DNA of 64,000 nucleotides from Zoroaster sp. YZ-2022. Taxonomy: Eukaryota > Echinodermata > Asteroidea > Forcipulatida > Zoroasteridae. Positions 1 through 8,124 of the stretch are shown here, in pieces. The notes below the pieces were generated by a model. That model worked only from the letters and a program-made list of their open reading frames with translations. It did no database searches and was not told the DNA's origin. The first letter of the stretch is position 1, and every line of letters starts with the position of its first letter. The DNA is taken from assembly GCA_029582265.1 (NCBI GenBank), contig CM055816.1, forward strand, positions 22,221,825-22,285,824, written 5' to 3'. The translations under genes and the position numbers were made by a program.

Positions 1-471
1 TTCACGCACGAGTACAAATTCTTCTTGACTGATGTAACCGTCATCGATAGCTTTACTAACGTGGTTTTCGATCGTGTCGAGTTTACTCAACGCTAAAATT
101 CGTATTTCATCGTGTTTTTTAGCTTTTTTATACATTTTATTTTTCGCGTATTTGATAGCGAAAGCTGCGCCACCCAACCCCAAAGCTAAACCTTCTAAAG
201 CGAATCCTACCGGCGATGATACGACCGTGGCGATACTGGCTATTCCGATGGCTCCTGCTCCCATACAGCCCAATTCAGCGAGAGTTTCTACAACGTTACA
301 AGCGTTGATGATTTTATTATATTTTTTATATACGGCTTCTCGTTCGTTTATTTCGATTCGTAATTCTTTTTGAATGTCGTCGATTTGTTGCAATCGAAAT
401 GATTTAGAATCATTCGTCAAAGGTGGTAAATTTGGATAAAGTACATTAGTTGATTCTATAGGTGCGCTCAT
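1..471 (-). CDS. Polinton accessory protein, coiled coil plus hydrophobic segment (partial)
   Basis: An ATG at 471-469 opens a frame with no stop for 157 codons to the window edge, so the C-terminus is missing. Residues about 20-55 are charged and helical (coiled-coil-like). Residues about 60-105 are rich in Ala, Gly and Ile and could span or insert into a membrane. A lysine-rich stretch and an acidic tail follow. It is the most leftward of four leftward genes, with a TATAATAAAACA motif directly before the ATG. The layout is like that of a small membrane-active virion or holin-like protein commonly seen in Polintons of invertebrates; that family link is from general recollection and the function is unknown. 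The plus-strand frame at 74-373 is only its shadow. Confidence 0.7.
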   Translation of the reverse strand, partial: MSAPIESTNVLYPNLPPLTNDSKSFRLQQIDDIQKELRIEINEREAVYKKYNKIINACNVVETLAELGCMGAGAIGIASIATVVSSPVGFALEGLALGLGGAAFAIKYAKNKMYKKAKKHDEIRILALSKLDTIENHVSKAIDDGYISQEEFVLVRE

Positions 472-483
472 TGTTTTATTATA
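472..483 (-). promoter_or_regulatory. TATAATAAA-type start-proximal motif
   Basis: Read on the minus strand, TATAATAAAACA directly precedes the ATG at 471. The same kind of motif sits before the starts at 970, 1479, 2157, 2182, 8100 and 8628. It could be a promoter with a very short leader. Inference from recurrence only. Confidence 0.4.
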
Positions 484-493
484 GTAAAAGATT

Positions 494-970
494 TTAAATT
501 AATTTAATGTTTCTAACGATTAGCTCGTAACAGATTCCTTCGGATAAAGAGCCGAATAAATTTAGAGTTATATATCTTTTAATTTCACGATCATCTAAAT
601 TTAAAACGTAGCTAAATATATATTCTAAATATCCCGTTTTATTTGTAAAACTAAAACCACCGATAGTGTATGTTTTTAAATCTGTTTCACTGAAATAACG
701 TGAAATACTTTTATCTAAAGAATATGTACTATGTATACCCACTTTACTTATAGCGCAGTACGAGAAAAACAGGGGGTCTCCAAATATATAAAAACCTAAT
801 GCATTGGCATACCAAAACAATTCAATTTCTGAATCTCTATAAAAAAAGTGTTCTTTCAAGAGTCTAAAGTGCCCAGTTTTAACATATCTTTTTGATTCGT
901 CATTTTCAACAACAACATTTTCAACAACATTTTTATTACTAGTACGACTCGGTCCGTAAATGCTCGCCAT
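494..970 (-). CDS. Polinton protein with MASIYGPSR N-terminus, paralogue 1
   Basis: A 158-residue protein without a recognised domain. It begins with the nonapeptide MASIYGPSR, identical to the start of the next gene upstream (991-1479). Both proteins also share an FGSL-x3-IC element about 20 residues from the C-terminus. They are of nearly equal length, so this is probably an ancient tandem duplicate. The protein is rich in aromatic residues and has no signal peptide or clear membrane segment. TATAATAAAT stands directly before the ATG. It lies 20 bp downstream of its paralogue in a leftward cluster that starts with the minor capsid gene, so a virion role is plausible but unproven. Confidence 0.75.
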   Translation of the reverse strand: MASIYGPSRTSNKNVVENVVVENDESKRYVKTGHFRLLKEHFFYRDSEIELFWYANALGFYIFGDPLFFSYCAISKVGIHSTYSLDKSISRYFSETDLKTYTIGGFSFTNKTGYLEYIFSYVLNLDDREIKRYITLNLFGSLSEGICYELIVRNIKLI

Positions 971-990
971 ATTTATTATACCAAAATTAT

Positions 991-1479
991 TTAATTTGAC
1001 GGTAAACTTGCTATTTTTATATTGAAACAGATTTTTGAATTTAGCGAACCGAAAAAACTAGCTTCGACAAAAACTTTTCTAACGTTTCGCATTTTAAAAC
1101 ACATTTCATATTTTAAATGTTGAATTTCATGATCGAGAAAATGAAATTTTTCATCTCGTTGCGGAGAAGGAATATAATAAATGTTGGGAGCGTAATCGCG
1201 CGTCGCTGAATGCGTAGCGATACTATTAGTTTTTATAAACTGCGTAAAAATGCTACAATACGTAGGCGCGGCCGTAAACAAGAAAAAGGGTTGTTTAAAC
1301 GTATCGTGCCATCCTAGTACGACGTCGACTTTTTCGATTAAAACTACTCGCTGTAAAATTTCGTCTCTGTTTAGATATCCGTGATGTTTGTAAATTTCAT
1401 CTTTTGTCGATGCTTCATCGCTAGCAACGCTCGTTATACGCTTCGCGTCAGCGCGACTGGGTCCGTAAATACTCGCCAT
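991..1479 (-). CDS. Polinton protein with MASIYGPSR N-terminus, paralogue 2
   Basis: A 162-residue protein whose ATG follows the TAA stop of the minor capsid gene with no spacer (TAA then ATG at 1482-1477). The first nine residues equal those of the neighbour at 494-970. A shared FGSL-x3-IC element lies near residues 143-151. The middle sections differ strongly, so the conserved N-terminus is under separate constraint; it might be a docking, sorting or processing signal. No catalytic motif is visible. The tight junction with the penton-like gene suggests joint expression and possibly an associated structural role. Function unknown. Confidence 0.75.
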   Translation of the reverse strand: MASIYGPSRADAKRITSVASDEASTKDEIYKHHGYLNRDEILQRVVLIEKVDVVLGWHDTFKQPFFLFTAAPTYCSIFTQFIKTNSIATHSATRDYAPNIYYIPSPQRDEKFHFLDHEIQHLKYEMCFKMRNVRKVFVEASFFGSLNSKICFNIKIASLPSN

Positions 1480-2157
1480 TTATATTATTTCAACATTTAA
1501 AATAATGGGGAAACCGTGATTATGTATATCTCTACTTTTGCTATCTCTAACTCGAAAACTCAACTCGTTAAAAGTTCCGACTCGCAATTTTTTTGCTGAT
1601 GGATTTGTATATTGCATGTACATGCTTTCACCAAACGACGCGTCTCGCAAAGGAAAAGCGTTTAAAATTGTGCAGGGTTTTCCGTTGAAATAATTATCGG
1701 TCGTAGAAATTTGATCGCAATGAATGTATAAAAATTTAAAAAGTTGTACGTCAATTTTGTTGCTGTATTCCCCCGCGGTTAGAGATTCGCTATGCAACCC
1801 CAATAAATTAGCTAACCCAGATGAAAATTTAACGCTCTTGTTCACTTGAGCTAATATTAACGTGTATTCACCCTTGGATTTATCGATTCTAAACGTTATC
1901 CAAGGCTCATCTTTTATTATAATCTCGATAATTTCGACAATGTTGTAAAGGCCCGCTTTGATAAATTTTACATCACCTTCCGATTCACCCACCGTGCGAA
2001 TTAGTATTCTTTCTTTTTTACGCACGTTGTAATATCCCACCCAAATGTTTACGCTGTGTAATATAATCGAGAGGTTGCCTCGCCGATTATCGATAACGTT
2101 GTCTAATGTTATCGATCCTCCTTCTTTACCAATTTCGATTTCAAACGTATGATACAT
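1480..2157 (-). CDS. Minor capsid (penton-like single jelly-roll) protein
   Basis: A 225-residue, beta-rich protein matching in size and style the Polinton minor capsid protein, which forms pentamers at capsid vertices. The C-terminal half (residues about 145-225) has the alternating strand pattern FLYIHCDQI, then FNELSFRVRDS, then a final GFPIILNVEI strand, typical of this family. No membrane segment or catalytic motif is present. It diverges from the 459-residue gene at 2182 across a 24-bp AT palindrome. Its stop codon touches the start of the next leftward gene. The call rests on strand pattern, length and neighbours; a structure prediction would settle it. Confidence 0.7.
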   Translation of the reverse strand: MYHTFEIEIGKEGGSITLDNVIDNRRGNLSIILHSVNIWVGYYNVRKKERILIRTVGESEGDVKFIKAGLYNIVEIIEIIIKDEPWITFRIDKSKGEYTLILAQVNKSVKFSSGLANLLGLHSESLTAGEYSNKIDVQLFKFLYIHCDQISTTDNYFNGKPCTILNAFPLRDASFGESMYMQYTNPSAKKLRVGTFNELSFRVRDSKSRDIHNHGFPIILNVEII

Positions 2158-2181
2158 TTTATTATATTTTAATATAATAAA
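2158..2181. promoter_or_regulatory. Divergent palindromic promoter region
   Basis: Only 24 bp separate two outward-facing ATGs. Including both start codons, the stretch 2155-2184 is an inverted repeat with 14-bp perfect arms and a 2-bp TT spacer. Each gene therefore sees the same AATATAATAAAATG start context. A shared bidirectional promoter with minimal leaders is inferred. Confidence 0.6.
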
Positions 2182-3561
2182 ATGACGTTTCCATTAGCAT
2201 TCGAGAGTAATTTTACGTATTCGTATCCAACATCCGGAAATTTTAAAGCGCCTCTCGATTTTAACGATAGCGATTTAACGAGTATAAACATTTACGTAAA
2301 CAAGAACGAGTTTTTTAACGTTCGTTTTAATAATGTTTTCAACGACTACAAGCTGCCTCACGTTAAAAGCGACGACGTTGTTGATGATTGGTATTCTAAC
2401 CCGCTAAAATTTTATCAAAATCAAATAAATTTTGCGACGTACTGCGCCACGACGAGATGCGGCGTGAGTTATCAACATTTAAACCATTTAAACCCGATGA
2501 TTCGTAGTTTTTTTAGATTTCACGTCTATTATCAAATTAGACGATTGCTCAAAGAAATGAGCTGCCCCGCATCTTTTCAAAATTTTTACGACGCGTTTGC
2601 CAATAATATAGACGTGAGCGCGTACAAAAAAATATGTAAAGAATTTCACCTTTCGCAAAACACTAATTGGAAACAACGAGTCGATTTAAATTCAAACGGA
2701 TTAGGAACGGCTTATTATTACGATAACGGTTACAAAGCGGTACCCGGAAACAACTACGATAAAAGTAGTTTGAACGTTATTTCTACCGAGGTGACCGATT
2801 ACGATTATTACAAAACCGCGACTAAAATGAGTTTTGGAGATTTTCCTTCGACCTATACGATCGCATTCATTTCACAATCTTCAACGGAGCTCGCTTGGTC
2901 AAAATTTATATTATCTTTAGGGTTAGCTAAAGGTTTTACGGACGTGGGCACGCAACGAATAAACGACTCGTTAAGAACGTTCGTTTACGCGATATTGGGG
3001 GCTCAAGCTCAAGCAAAAAGCTCATTTTTAGCGGGCGGTACAGGTTTAGACGCGCAACGCGAATTTATAAATATAACCGAAGCAGAAATTGACTCTCCGG
3101 TCGATTTACAATCTAGCATTCAACGATATCAAGACGTTTTGCAATACGCTCGCAGCCAATTAAACTTTTGTCTTGGAGAAAATTTATACATGATGCCTAG
3201 CGATATGAATCTACGAATAGGCAATTATGAGGGATACAACAATAATCTATTAATCGCGACGAGCGGTTTATCTTTAGGTTCAAATTTAGATACAAATTCA
3301 ACACCCACTGTTTTTCCTATTCTACCGCTAGAACGAGCGCAACTACCAACAATTACGAAACATGTAGAAGATGATTTAGAATCTTCTTCTACAATAGCAC
3401 ACGCGCAAGACGCTACGCCGCGCAAGCGCTCTTTAGAAGATGCGATAAAAGAAGATGTTGTTTTTAGCGATGCTAGTCATCAAGAAGAAAAAAATTCTTT
3501 AATACTTGGTTTTGCGATTTTAGCCGGTGTAACCGTTATGATTTATGAATTGTTATTTTAA
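2182..3561 (+). CDS. Polinton conserved protein with C-terminal membrane anchor
   Basis: A 459-residue protein. The N-terminal 250 residues are rich in Tyr, Phe and Asn and have no signal peptide. A central region (about 255-345) holds a run of small and charged residues around LGAQAQAKSS and then helical segments. Residues about 390-435 are polar and acidic. A single hydrophobic segment (about 439-457) ends the chain, suggesting a tail-anchored protein. It resembles a conserved but unnamed Polinton ORF of invertebrates by general recollection. Its 3' end overlaps the convergent gene at 3553 by 9 bp. A minor virion, membrane or entry-related role is conceivable, but no function can be assigned from sequence alone. 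Confidence 0.75.
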   Translation: MTFPLAFESNFTYSYPTSGNFKAPLDFNDSDLTSINIYVNKNEFFNVRFNNVFNDYKLPHVKSDDVVDDWYSNPLKFYQNQINFATYCATTRCGVSYQHLNHLNPMIRSFFRFHVYYQIRRLLKEMSCPASFQNFYDAFANNIDVSAYKKICKEFHLSQNTNWKQRVDLNSNGLGTAYYYDNGYKAVPGNNYDKSSLNVISTEVTDYDYYKTATKMSFGDFPSTYTIAFISQSSTELAWSKFILSLGLAKGFTDVGTQRINDSLRTFVYAILGAQAQAKSSFLAGGTGLDAQREFINITEAEIDSPVDLQSSIQRYQDVLQYARSQLNFCLGENLYMMPSDMNLRIGNYEGYNNNLLIATSGLSLGSNLDTNSTPTVFPILPLERAQLPTITKHVEDDLESSSTIAHAQDATPRKRSLEDAIKEDVVFSDASHQEEKNSLILGFAILAGVTVMIYELLF

Positions 3562-4662
3562 CATTTTCTGCGTATAGGCTAAAACTAATACTCCGACTCC
3601 GCTTATCACCAACCATAAATGTTCCGCCGTCCACGCGACAATGTTGGAAGCTGTTTTAAATAACCAACTTACAACCGTGCCGATAATGGCCGGTAAAGCG
3701 GCTAAAGCTTTCGCTCCTAGTTTAGATAATACATTCGCTAAATTTTTTAATGTTTTTTGTATCCACTCTTTTACACCGCCGCTTGGTGGCGCGGGTTGTG
3801 GTGGTGTGGGTTTTGGAGTTGGTGGAATGGGTTCTGGTGCAGGAGTCGGTGGTTTTGGAACAACAGAACTTACAACATTAAAGAACGCTTCAACAATAAA
3901 AGCGATGGTAATACTAAAAGCCGTTAATAAACTGAATATCGTTACTCCTTGTTCTCTAAATAAAGTTCTAATTTTATCACCCAACGTAACGTCTCTTTCC
4001 AACATTTTAACAACAGTTTCTTTAATTCTATTAATTTGACTACGGAGAACGTAATCTTGCGCATCAATTTGCTCTATTAAAACTTGTTTTTCATCGTTTA
4101 GTTTTCGCAAGTTTTGTTTATATTTTTCATCAACATTATATCCTCTTTCTTCCGCATCGGAGATTAATTCTTTCGCATCAGAGATTTTTTGGTTGACTAT
4201 TTTTAATTTAGTTAAAAGATTTAATTGTTCACCCCGATTTGTAGTCATAACGTCTTTGAGCGCCAACACTTCTCTCCATTCTATATTTAATTCTGTTTGC
4301 GCGTCTTGATCTCTCGAAAGAGTTTCATCCGCCATTTCGATAGCTTCTTGTACTTTTACCGATTTTTTTACACGTTGTTGAGGTATAGAGGGTAATCTTC
4401 TACGACGACCGAACGTACCATCTGAATTTGATAAAAAATCTGGATTTGATAGAGCCTCTGGATTTTTTACCGTACTACGTCTAATTGTTCCATCTAGTTC
4501 TTTTATTACTATTTCTGATTCGTGTATAATATTGTTTAGATTTTTTTCTTTGGGTCCTAAAGCCGATAAATCACTTCCGATTAAACCTTTGGTCCTTAAC
4601 GTACCCAATTTTAAAAATCCACCCGATTTTTTAGTTAGACGTATTTCTTTGCCTTCTTTCAT
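3553..4662 (-). CDS. Polinton protein: coiled coil, Pro-rich linker, C-terminal membrane segments
   Basis: The ATG at 4662-4660 is chosen; the frame extends further only through a GTG codon at 4680. The product is 369 residues. Residues about 95-220 are highly charged and coiled-coil-like. A hydrophobic helix lies near 239-264 and a Pro-rich linker near 269-294. Two further hydrophobic stretches near 315-340 and 346-364 end before a short basic tail. The start overlaps the upstream gene's stop as ATGA (4662-4659). Large hydrophobic proteins with a Pro-rich linker are recurrent in Polintons, but their job is unknown. A membrane or inner-capsid component is a reasonable guess. Confidence 0.75.
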   Translation of the reverse strand: MKEGKEIRLTKKSGGFLKLGTLRTKGLIGSDLSALGPKEKNLNNIIHESEIVIKELDGTIRRSTVKNPEALSNPDFLSNSDGTFGRRRRLPSIPQQRVKKSVKVQEAIEMADETLSRDQDAQTELNIEWREVLALKDVMTTNRGEQLNLLTKLKIVNQKISDAKELISDAEERGYNVDEKYKQNLRKLNDEKQVLIEQIDAQDYVLRSQINRIKETVVKMLERDVTLGDKIRTLFREQGVTIFSLLTAFSITIAFIVEAFFNVVSSVVPKPPTPAPEPIPPTPKPTPPQPAPPSGGVKEWIQKTLKNLANVLSKLGAKALAALPAIIGTVVSWLFKTASNIVAWTAEHLWLVISGVGVLVLAYTQKMLK

Positions 4663-4937
4663 AAAAAAAAGCTCACCCACTCCTTTTCATTTAGTTTATA
4701 CTTGAATCTTGTATAGTCTATTATAACGTTTCTATAACCTATACCATCATAAAAATCATCGACTATATCTTTACGTAATCTATTTTCTTGAGATAAAGTC
4801 GGTGTACTAAAAGAAGTTTCTTGTTCCATCGGAATATCACCCAAGTTGTTGACACGCATTTCATCATCCAAATATTCATCTTCGGGTTGATTAAACATTG
4901 GGTCTAATTCTATATAGGGGCGGCCTCCTTCTTCCAT
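4659..4937 (-). CDS. Small acidic Polinton protein
   Basis: A 92-residue protein. The N-terminal half is acidic (MEEGG start, then several Glu/Asp around residues 17-27). The C-terminal half has a basic and aromatic pattern. No known domain is visible. An ATTATAAA sequence precedes the ATG. Its TGA stop overlaps the ATG of the 369-residue gene by the tetranucleotide ATGA, so the two may be translated from one message. It lies in the leftward trio 3553-5390. Function unknown. Confidence 0.65.
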   Translation of the reverse strand: MEEGGRPYIELDPMFNQPEDEYLDDEMRVNNLGDIPMEQETSFSTPTLSQENRLRKDIVDDFYDGIGYRNVIIDYTRFKYKLNEKEWVSFFL

Positions 4938-4958
4938 TTTATAATTACTTTACATCTT

Positions 4959-5390
4959 TTATTTTAATAGTTTCCAACTCGCGTAACCAACTACACTCAT
5001 ACCAATAATGATAAATAACATTTCCCCCGTTTTTTGATCTTCGCTAGGAACGTAAAAATCTTCTAATCGCGGTTCTTTACGTAAATCGAGAGGCAAATTT
5101 ATTCTTTCGTTAGCTACTCGCGAATATTCTTGCATCGCTTCGTTAATGTTATTAAACGTTCTTATCGCGCCCGATTCTTTTTGTATTTTCTCATTTAAAT
5201 AATCTATATATTTTAAACGCTTTTTACTAAATTCGTCTCTAGCTTTTGAAAGTTGTTCTATCGCTAAATCGTGTCGTTTGCGTTCTCGTTCTGCGTCATT
5301 GCCACGTAAATTACTAAATAAAAAATTCGATCCGGTAAACGCTAACGCGTTGATTACCGCGCCTCCAACCATCATCGCTATAGATACCAT
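4959..5390 (-). CDS. Polinton two-ended membrane protein with coiled coil
   Basis: A 143-residue protein. Residues 2-27 are hydrophobic and small-residue rich, like a membrane or signal-anchor segment. Residues about 33-75 are strongly charged, rich in Arg, Lys and Glu, and predicted coiled coil. A hydrophobic segment at about 123-140 ends the chain. The start is set by the ATG at 5390, which directly abuts a hairpin-forming promoter region shared with the major capsid gene. Divergence from the capsid gene suggests a virion-assembly or membrane role. No family name can be given with certainty. Confidence 0.7.
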   Translation of the reverse strand: MVSIAMMVGGAVINALAFTGSNFLFSNLRGNDAERERKRHDLAIEQLSKARDEFSKKRLKYIDYLNEKIQKESGAIRTFNNINEAMQEYSRVANERINLPLDLRKEPRLEDFYVPSEDQKTGEMLFIIIGMSVVGYASWKLLK

Positions 5391-5433
5391 TTATAATCAA
5401 CAACACATAAAAAAATATGTGTTGTTGATTATA
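5391..5433. promoter_or_regulatory. Divergent promoter with 18-bp inverted repeat
   Basis: Perfect 18-bp arms (5392-5409 and 5416-5433) flank six A residues. The arms contain TATAATCAACAACACATA and its complement. On the minus strand GATTATAA directly precedes the ATG at 5390, and the mirrored copy faces the major capsid gene at 5477. It may be a bidirectional promoter or operator-like site; function is inferred. Confidence 0.55.
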
Positions 5434-5476
5434 GTTTTACAAACTTGTAAAATTATTATATTTACTAACGTTAAAT

Positions 5477-6754
5477 ATGACTAATAATACGTACGGAGAT
5501 ACGCTCGACCCATACAGAAGACTAAGAGAGCCTCGAGGTGTAAAAGGAATGCGTCAAAAAGTCGTCATTACAAATAATCCGAGCACAATTACCGAAAATC
5601 AATCGTTGACGGTTCGGTTTCCAAATTTAGGAATGAACGACGTTATCGTTCCAAATACTGCTAGGTTAGCTTTCAACATTGAACTCGTTAGCGCGGATGA
5701 TGTAAATAGAACGTTGGTGCATAATGTAGGCAGATCGATCGTAAAACATATAATCATTAAAATGGAAGGAAATGAAATATTCTCGTTGGACGACGCGGAT
5801 GTGTTCAATTGTTTTAAAGACTTGTGGATGACAACCAAACAACGCGACAACTCGGTGTATCGAGGAATCGAAGAAATGAACGTAACTAAATTGCGAATAG
5901 ACGCTGGCGATAAAGATGTAACCGCAAACGGAGGAAAAGATAAAGCCATCGCAGATACGTATAAAAATAGATATTACATTCCGCTAGATTTTGAATTGTT
6001 GACCGATCATCAACCCTACTATCAATCGGGCATCGGAGATCGATTGACTTACGAACTCGTGTTTAATAAATTTAGTAAAACGATTAAAAGCACCGACGAT
6101 AGCGCAAAATATGTCATAAGCGGGATTTCTTTAGAATACGAGGTCGTTCACATGTCGGAACTAGCTCGAATAATTAGAAATCAATACAACGATAGAACGA
6201 GTATACTATTTGATCGCGTACTGAGACAGAGCGTGACTGTTTTAAACAAAAAAGATACAATGTGGAATATAAATTTAAATACTCCGGCAAAAAGTATGAA
6301 AGGAATATTGTTTCTGTTTAAAGAACCCAACATACAAGAAAGCAACAGATTTTATAATCCGAAAATTGACAAAGTCAGTATCACGATCGAAGGTGTACCG
6401 AACCAACTCTACGCGCACGGGATGAAAAGGTATCAACAATGGGAAGAAATTTCAAACTATTTCGGCGATTCCAAACAACAACACGCTATTCAAGTCGCTA
6501 AAGCGTTAAATTTATCGCACATGAATATAGCTAATTATTGTTTAAACCGATACGGTTTATTTTTAGATTTAAGAACGAGTACCGATAATGTATTACACGG
6601 AAGCGGAAGACGAGTGCAAAACTTGTCTGAAGGAATTACCATTCAAATTGAAAAAGAAGCCGAGAGTGCGGGTGAACTAAACATGTATACTTTTATTATC
6701 ATGGACGCGCAACTAAATATTAGAAACTCGCGTTTCGAATCGGTCGATTATTAA
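5477..6754 (+). CDS. Major capsid protein (double jelly-roll)
   Basis: A 425-residue, beta-rich protein with no signal peptide or membrane segment. Position before the packaging ATPase, length and sequence style match the Polinton major capsid protein, a double jelly-roll related to adenovirus hexon and NCLDV capsid proteins. The N-terminal part carries a recognisable motif near residues 47-60 (VRFPNLGMNDVIVP) followed by alternating strands. The frame is complete and undisturbed from ATG to TAA. It diverges from the gene at 5390. Trimers of this protein would tile an icosahedral shell. The fold assignment rests on family knowledge, not on a computed structure. Confidence 0.85.
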   Translation: MTNNTYGDTLDPYRRLREPRGVKGMRQKVVITNNPSTITENQSLTVRFPNLGMNDVIVPNTARLAFNIELVSADDVNRTLVHNVGRSIVKHIIIKMEGNEIFSLDDADVFNCFKDLWMTTKQRDNSVYRGIEEMNVTKLRIDAGDKDVTANGGKDKAIADTYKNRYYIPLDFELLTDHQPYYQSGIGDRLTYELVFNKFSKTIKSTDDSAKYVISGISLEYEVVHMSELARIIRNQYNDRTSILFDRVLRQSVTVLNKKDTMWNINLNTPAKSMKGILFLFKEPNIQESNRFYNPKIDKVSITIEGVPNQLYAHGMKRYQQWEEISNYFGDSKQQHAIQVAKALNLSHMNIANYCLNRYGLFLDLRTSTDNVLHGSGRRVQNLSEGITIQIEKEAESAGELNMYTFIIMDAQLNIRNSRFESVDY

Positions 6755-6799
6755 CTCATAGAGTGAATATTAAAAAAAACGTTTAATATTAAAAAGAAA

Positions 6800-7420
6800 A
6801 TGTTACCTAAATATCCACACGCCGCGTTAATTTGCGGACAAACGGGATGTGGTAAAACTGAATTTGTTTTAAATTTATTACAAAATGAATATTTTAAATA
6901 TTTTGAAAATATCGTTATATTATGCCCTACCATTTTCAACAATGATGCGTACAAAAATAGAAAATGGGTTCTAAACGACGATAACGTACACGTTAACGAT
7001 TTAAACGACATATCGCTGAATAGGGCTATACAAATTTATAGCGACGCTTTCAAAACGGAAGAAACGTTGTTTATTATAGACGATTGCAGCGCGAATAAAC
7101 AGTTGCATTATAAAAAATACGACGAGAATAATAAATGTATGATCACACAATTGGCTTTTAGCGGTAGACACGTACGACACAGCTGTTGGATTCTTTCGCA
7201 AAAATATAATAGCGTATTGAAAGATTTTAGAGAACAACTCAAATGGGCGTGTTTATTTTATTGTAAAGATAGAGACTCGTACGAGAATTGTCTCCGTGAA
7301 AATGATGTTGTACCAACTCGCGAGTTGAGAATGGAAATTCATGAAAAATTAAAACGAGTTAAACACCGTAAATTAATTTTAAAAACGGATCAGCCTACCG
7401 GTTATGAAATACGTGACTGA
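6800..7420 (+). CDS. FtsK/HerA-type genome-packaging ATPase
   Basis: A 206-residue P-loop ATPase, the length usual for Polinton packaging enzymes. The Walker A motif is GQTGCGKT at residues 13-20 and Walker B is LFIIDD at 90-95. An FSGRH element follows at 120-124, and a sensor-like ILSQKYNSV lies at 131-139. In Polintons and related viruses this enzyme is thought to pump DNA into the preformed capsid. It starts 45 bp after the major capsid stop, on the same strand, preceded by AATATTAAAAAGAAA. All key residues are intact. Confidence 0.92.
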   Translation: MLPKYPHAALICGQTGCGKTEFVLNLLQNEYFKYFENIVILCPTIFNNDAYKNRKWVLNDDNVHVNDLNDISLNRAIQIYSDAFKTEETLFIIDDCSANKQLHYKKYDENNKCMITQLAFSGRHVRHSCWILSQKYNSVLKDFREQLKWACLFYCKDRDSYENCLRENDVVPTRELRMEIHEKLKRVKHRKLILKTDQPTGYEIRD

Positions 7421-7440
7421 GCGATTACCGTCAAGTCGTT

Positions 7441-7750
7441 GGTAATTACTCATAGGAAAAGGGTAATTACTCTTAGGTTAAGGGTAATTACTCTTAGGTC
7501 AAGAGCAATTACTCTTAGGTCAAGAGCAATTACTCATAGGAAAAGGGTAATTACTCTTAGGTCAAGGGTAATTACTCATAGGAAAAGGGTAATTACTCAT
7601 AGGTCAAGGGTAATTACTCATAGGAAAAGGGTAATTACTCATAGGAAAAGGGTAATTACTCATAGGAAAAGGGTAATTACTCATAGGAAAAGGGTAATTA
7701 CTCATAGGAAAAGGGTAATTACTCATAGGAAAAGGGTAATTACTCATAGG
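7441..7750. repeat. 21-bp minisatellite inside the Polinton
   Basis: About 14.8 copies of a 21-bp unit (GGTAATTACTCATAGGAAAAG and variants with TTAGGTCAAG). Because 21 is divisible by three, a frame stays open through it as seven-residue repeats of the VITHRKR type. It has no ATG, only a TTG, so it is not called as a gene. The last six units are nearly identical, indicating recent expansion. Confidence 0.9.
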
Positions 7751-7797
7751 TCGTTTGTCTCGTATTTTAATAAATATTATAAAGCATATTTATAAAT

Positions 7798-8124
7798 ATG
7801 AATGCTGAACGAGTGCAAGTTTTATTTACGAATATATCTGTTGAACGAGTAAATGATTTTATATATAATCTTAACCAACTCGTAAATAACGCGAAAGAAA
7901 GACAAGAATTGGTACAAGTTTTAAACGAGAATACTGAAAAAGTAAAAAATATATTTACGAATATATCTACCGAACGAGTAAAAGATCTAATGTTAAATCT
8001 TAACGAGCTTTTAAACGTCGATGGGTTATCTAAAACTAATTATTGGTTTTTATATTTTTTTATAAATTTAATTAATTATTCTTCGAGTACGTATAATAAA
8101 TGGAAGAAGTACATAAGCTATTAA
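7798..8124 (+). CDS. Polinton hypothetical protein with internal duplication
   Basis: A 108-residue protein. Residues about 9-32 and 52-75 are two copies of a helical repeat centred on FTNIS-x-ERV and a following NLNQL/NLNEL. A short hydrophobic segment (about 82-95) and a basic tail follow. The ATG is preceded by CATATTTATAAAT. Its 3' end overlaps the next gene's start at 8100 by 25 bp. No known domain is visible. The DNA-level repeat (TTTACGAATATATCT twice) shows that the duplication is recent. It could be a fragment of a longer repeat protein. Confidence 0.5.
   Translation: MNAERVQVLFTNISVERVNDFIYNLNQLVNNAKERQELVQVLNENTEKVKNIFTNISTERVKDLMLNLNELLNVDGLSKTNYWFLYFFINLINYSSSTYNKWKKYISY

Noticed and set aside
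74..373. Plus-strand ORF of 99 codons
   Set aside because: It lies opposite the well-formed minus-strand Polinton gene 471-1 and has no domain.
3641..4039. Gly-rich plus-strand ORF
   Set aside because: It is the complement of the Pro-rich linker of the minus-strand gene 3553-4662.
7441..7750. CRISPR-like array
   Set aside because: Units are contiguous without unique spacers, and the DNA is eukaryotic.
7439..7795. 118-codon repeat ORF (VITHRKR units)
   Set aside because: It opens with TTG and consists of a 21-bp minisatellite, so openness follows from the unit length.
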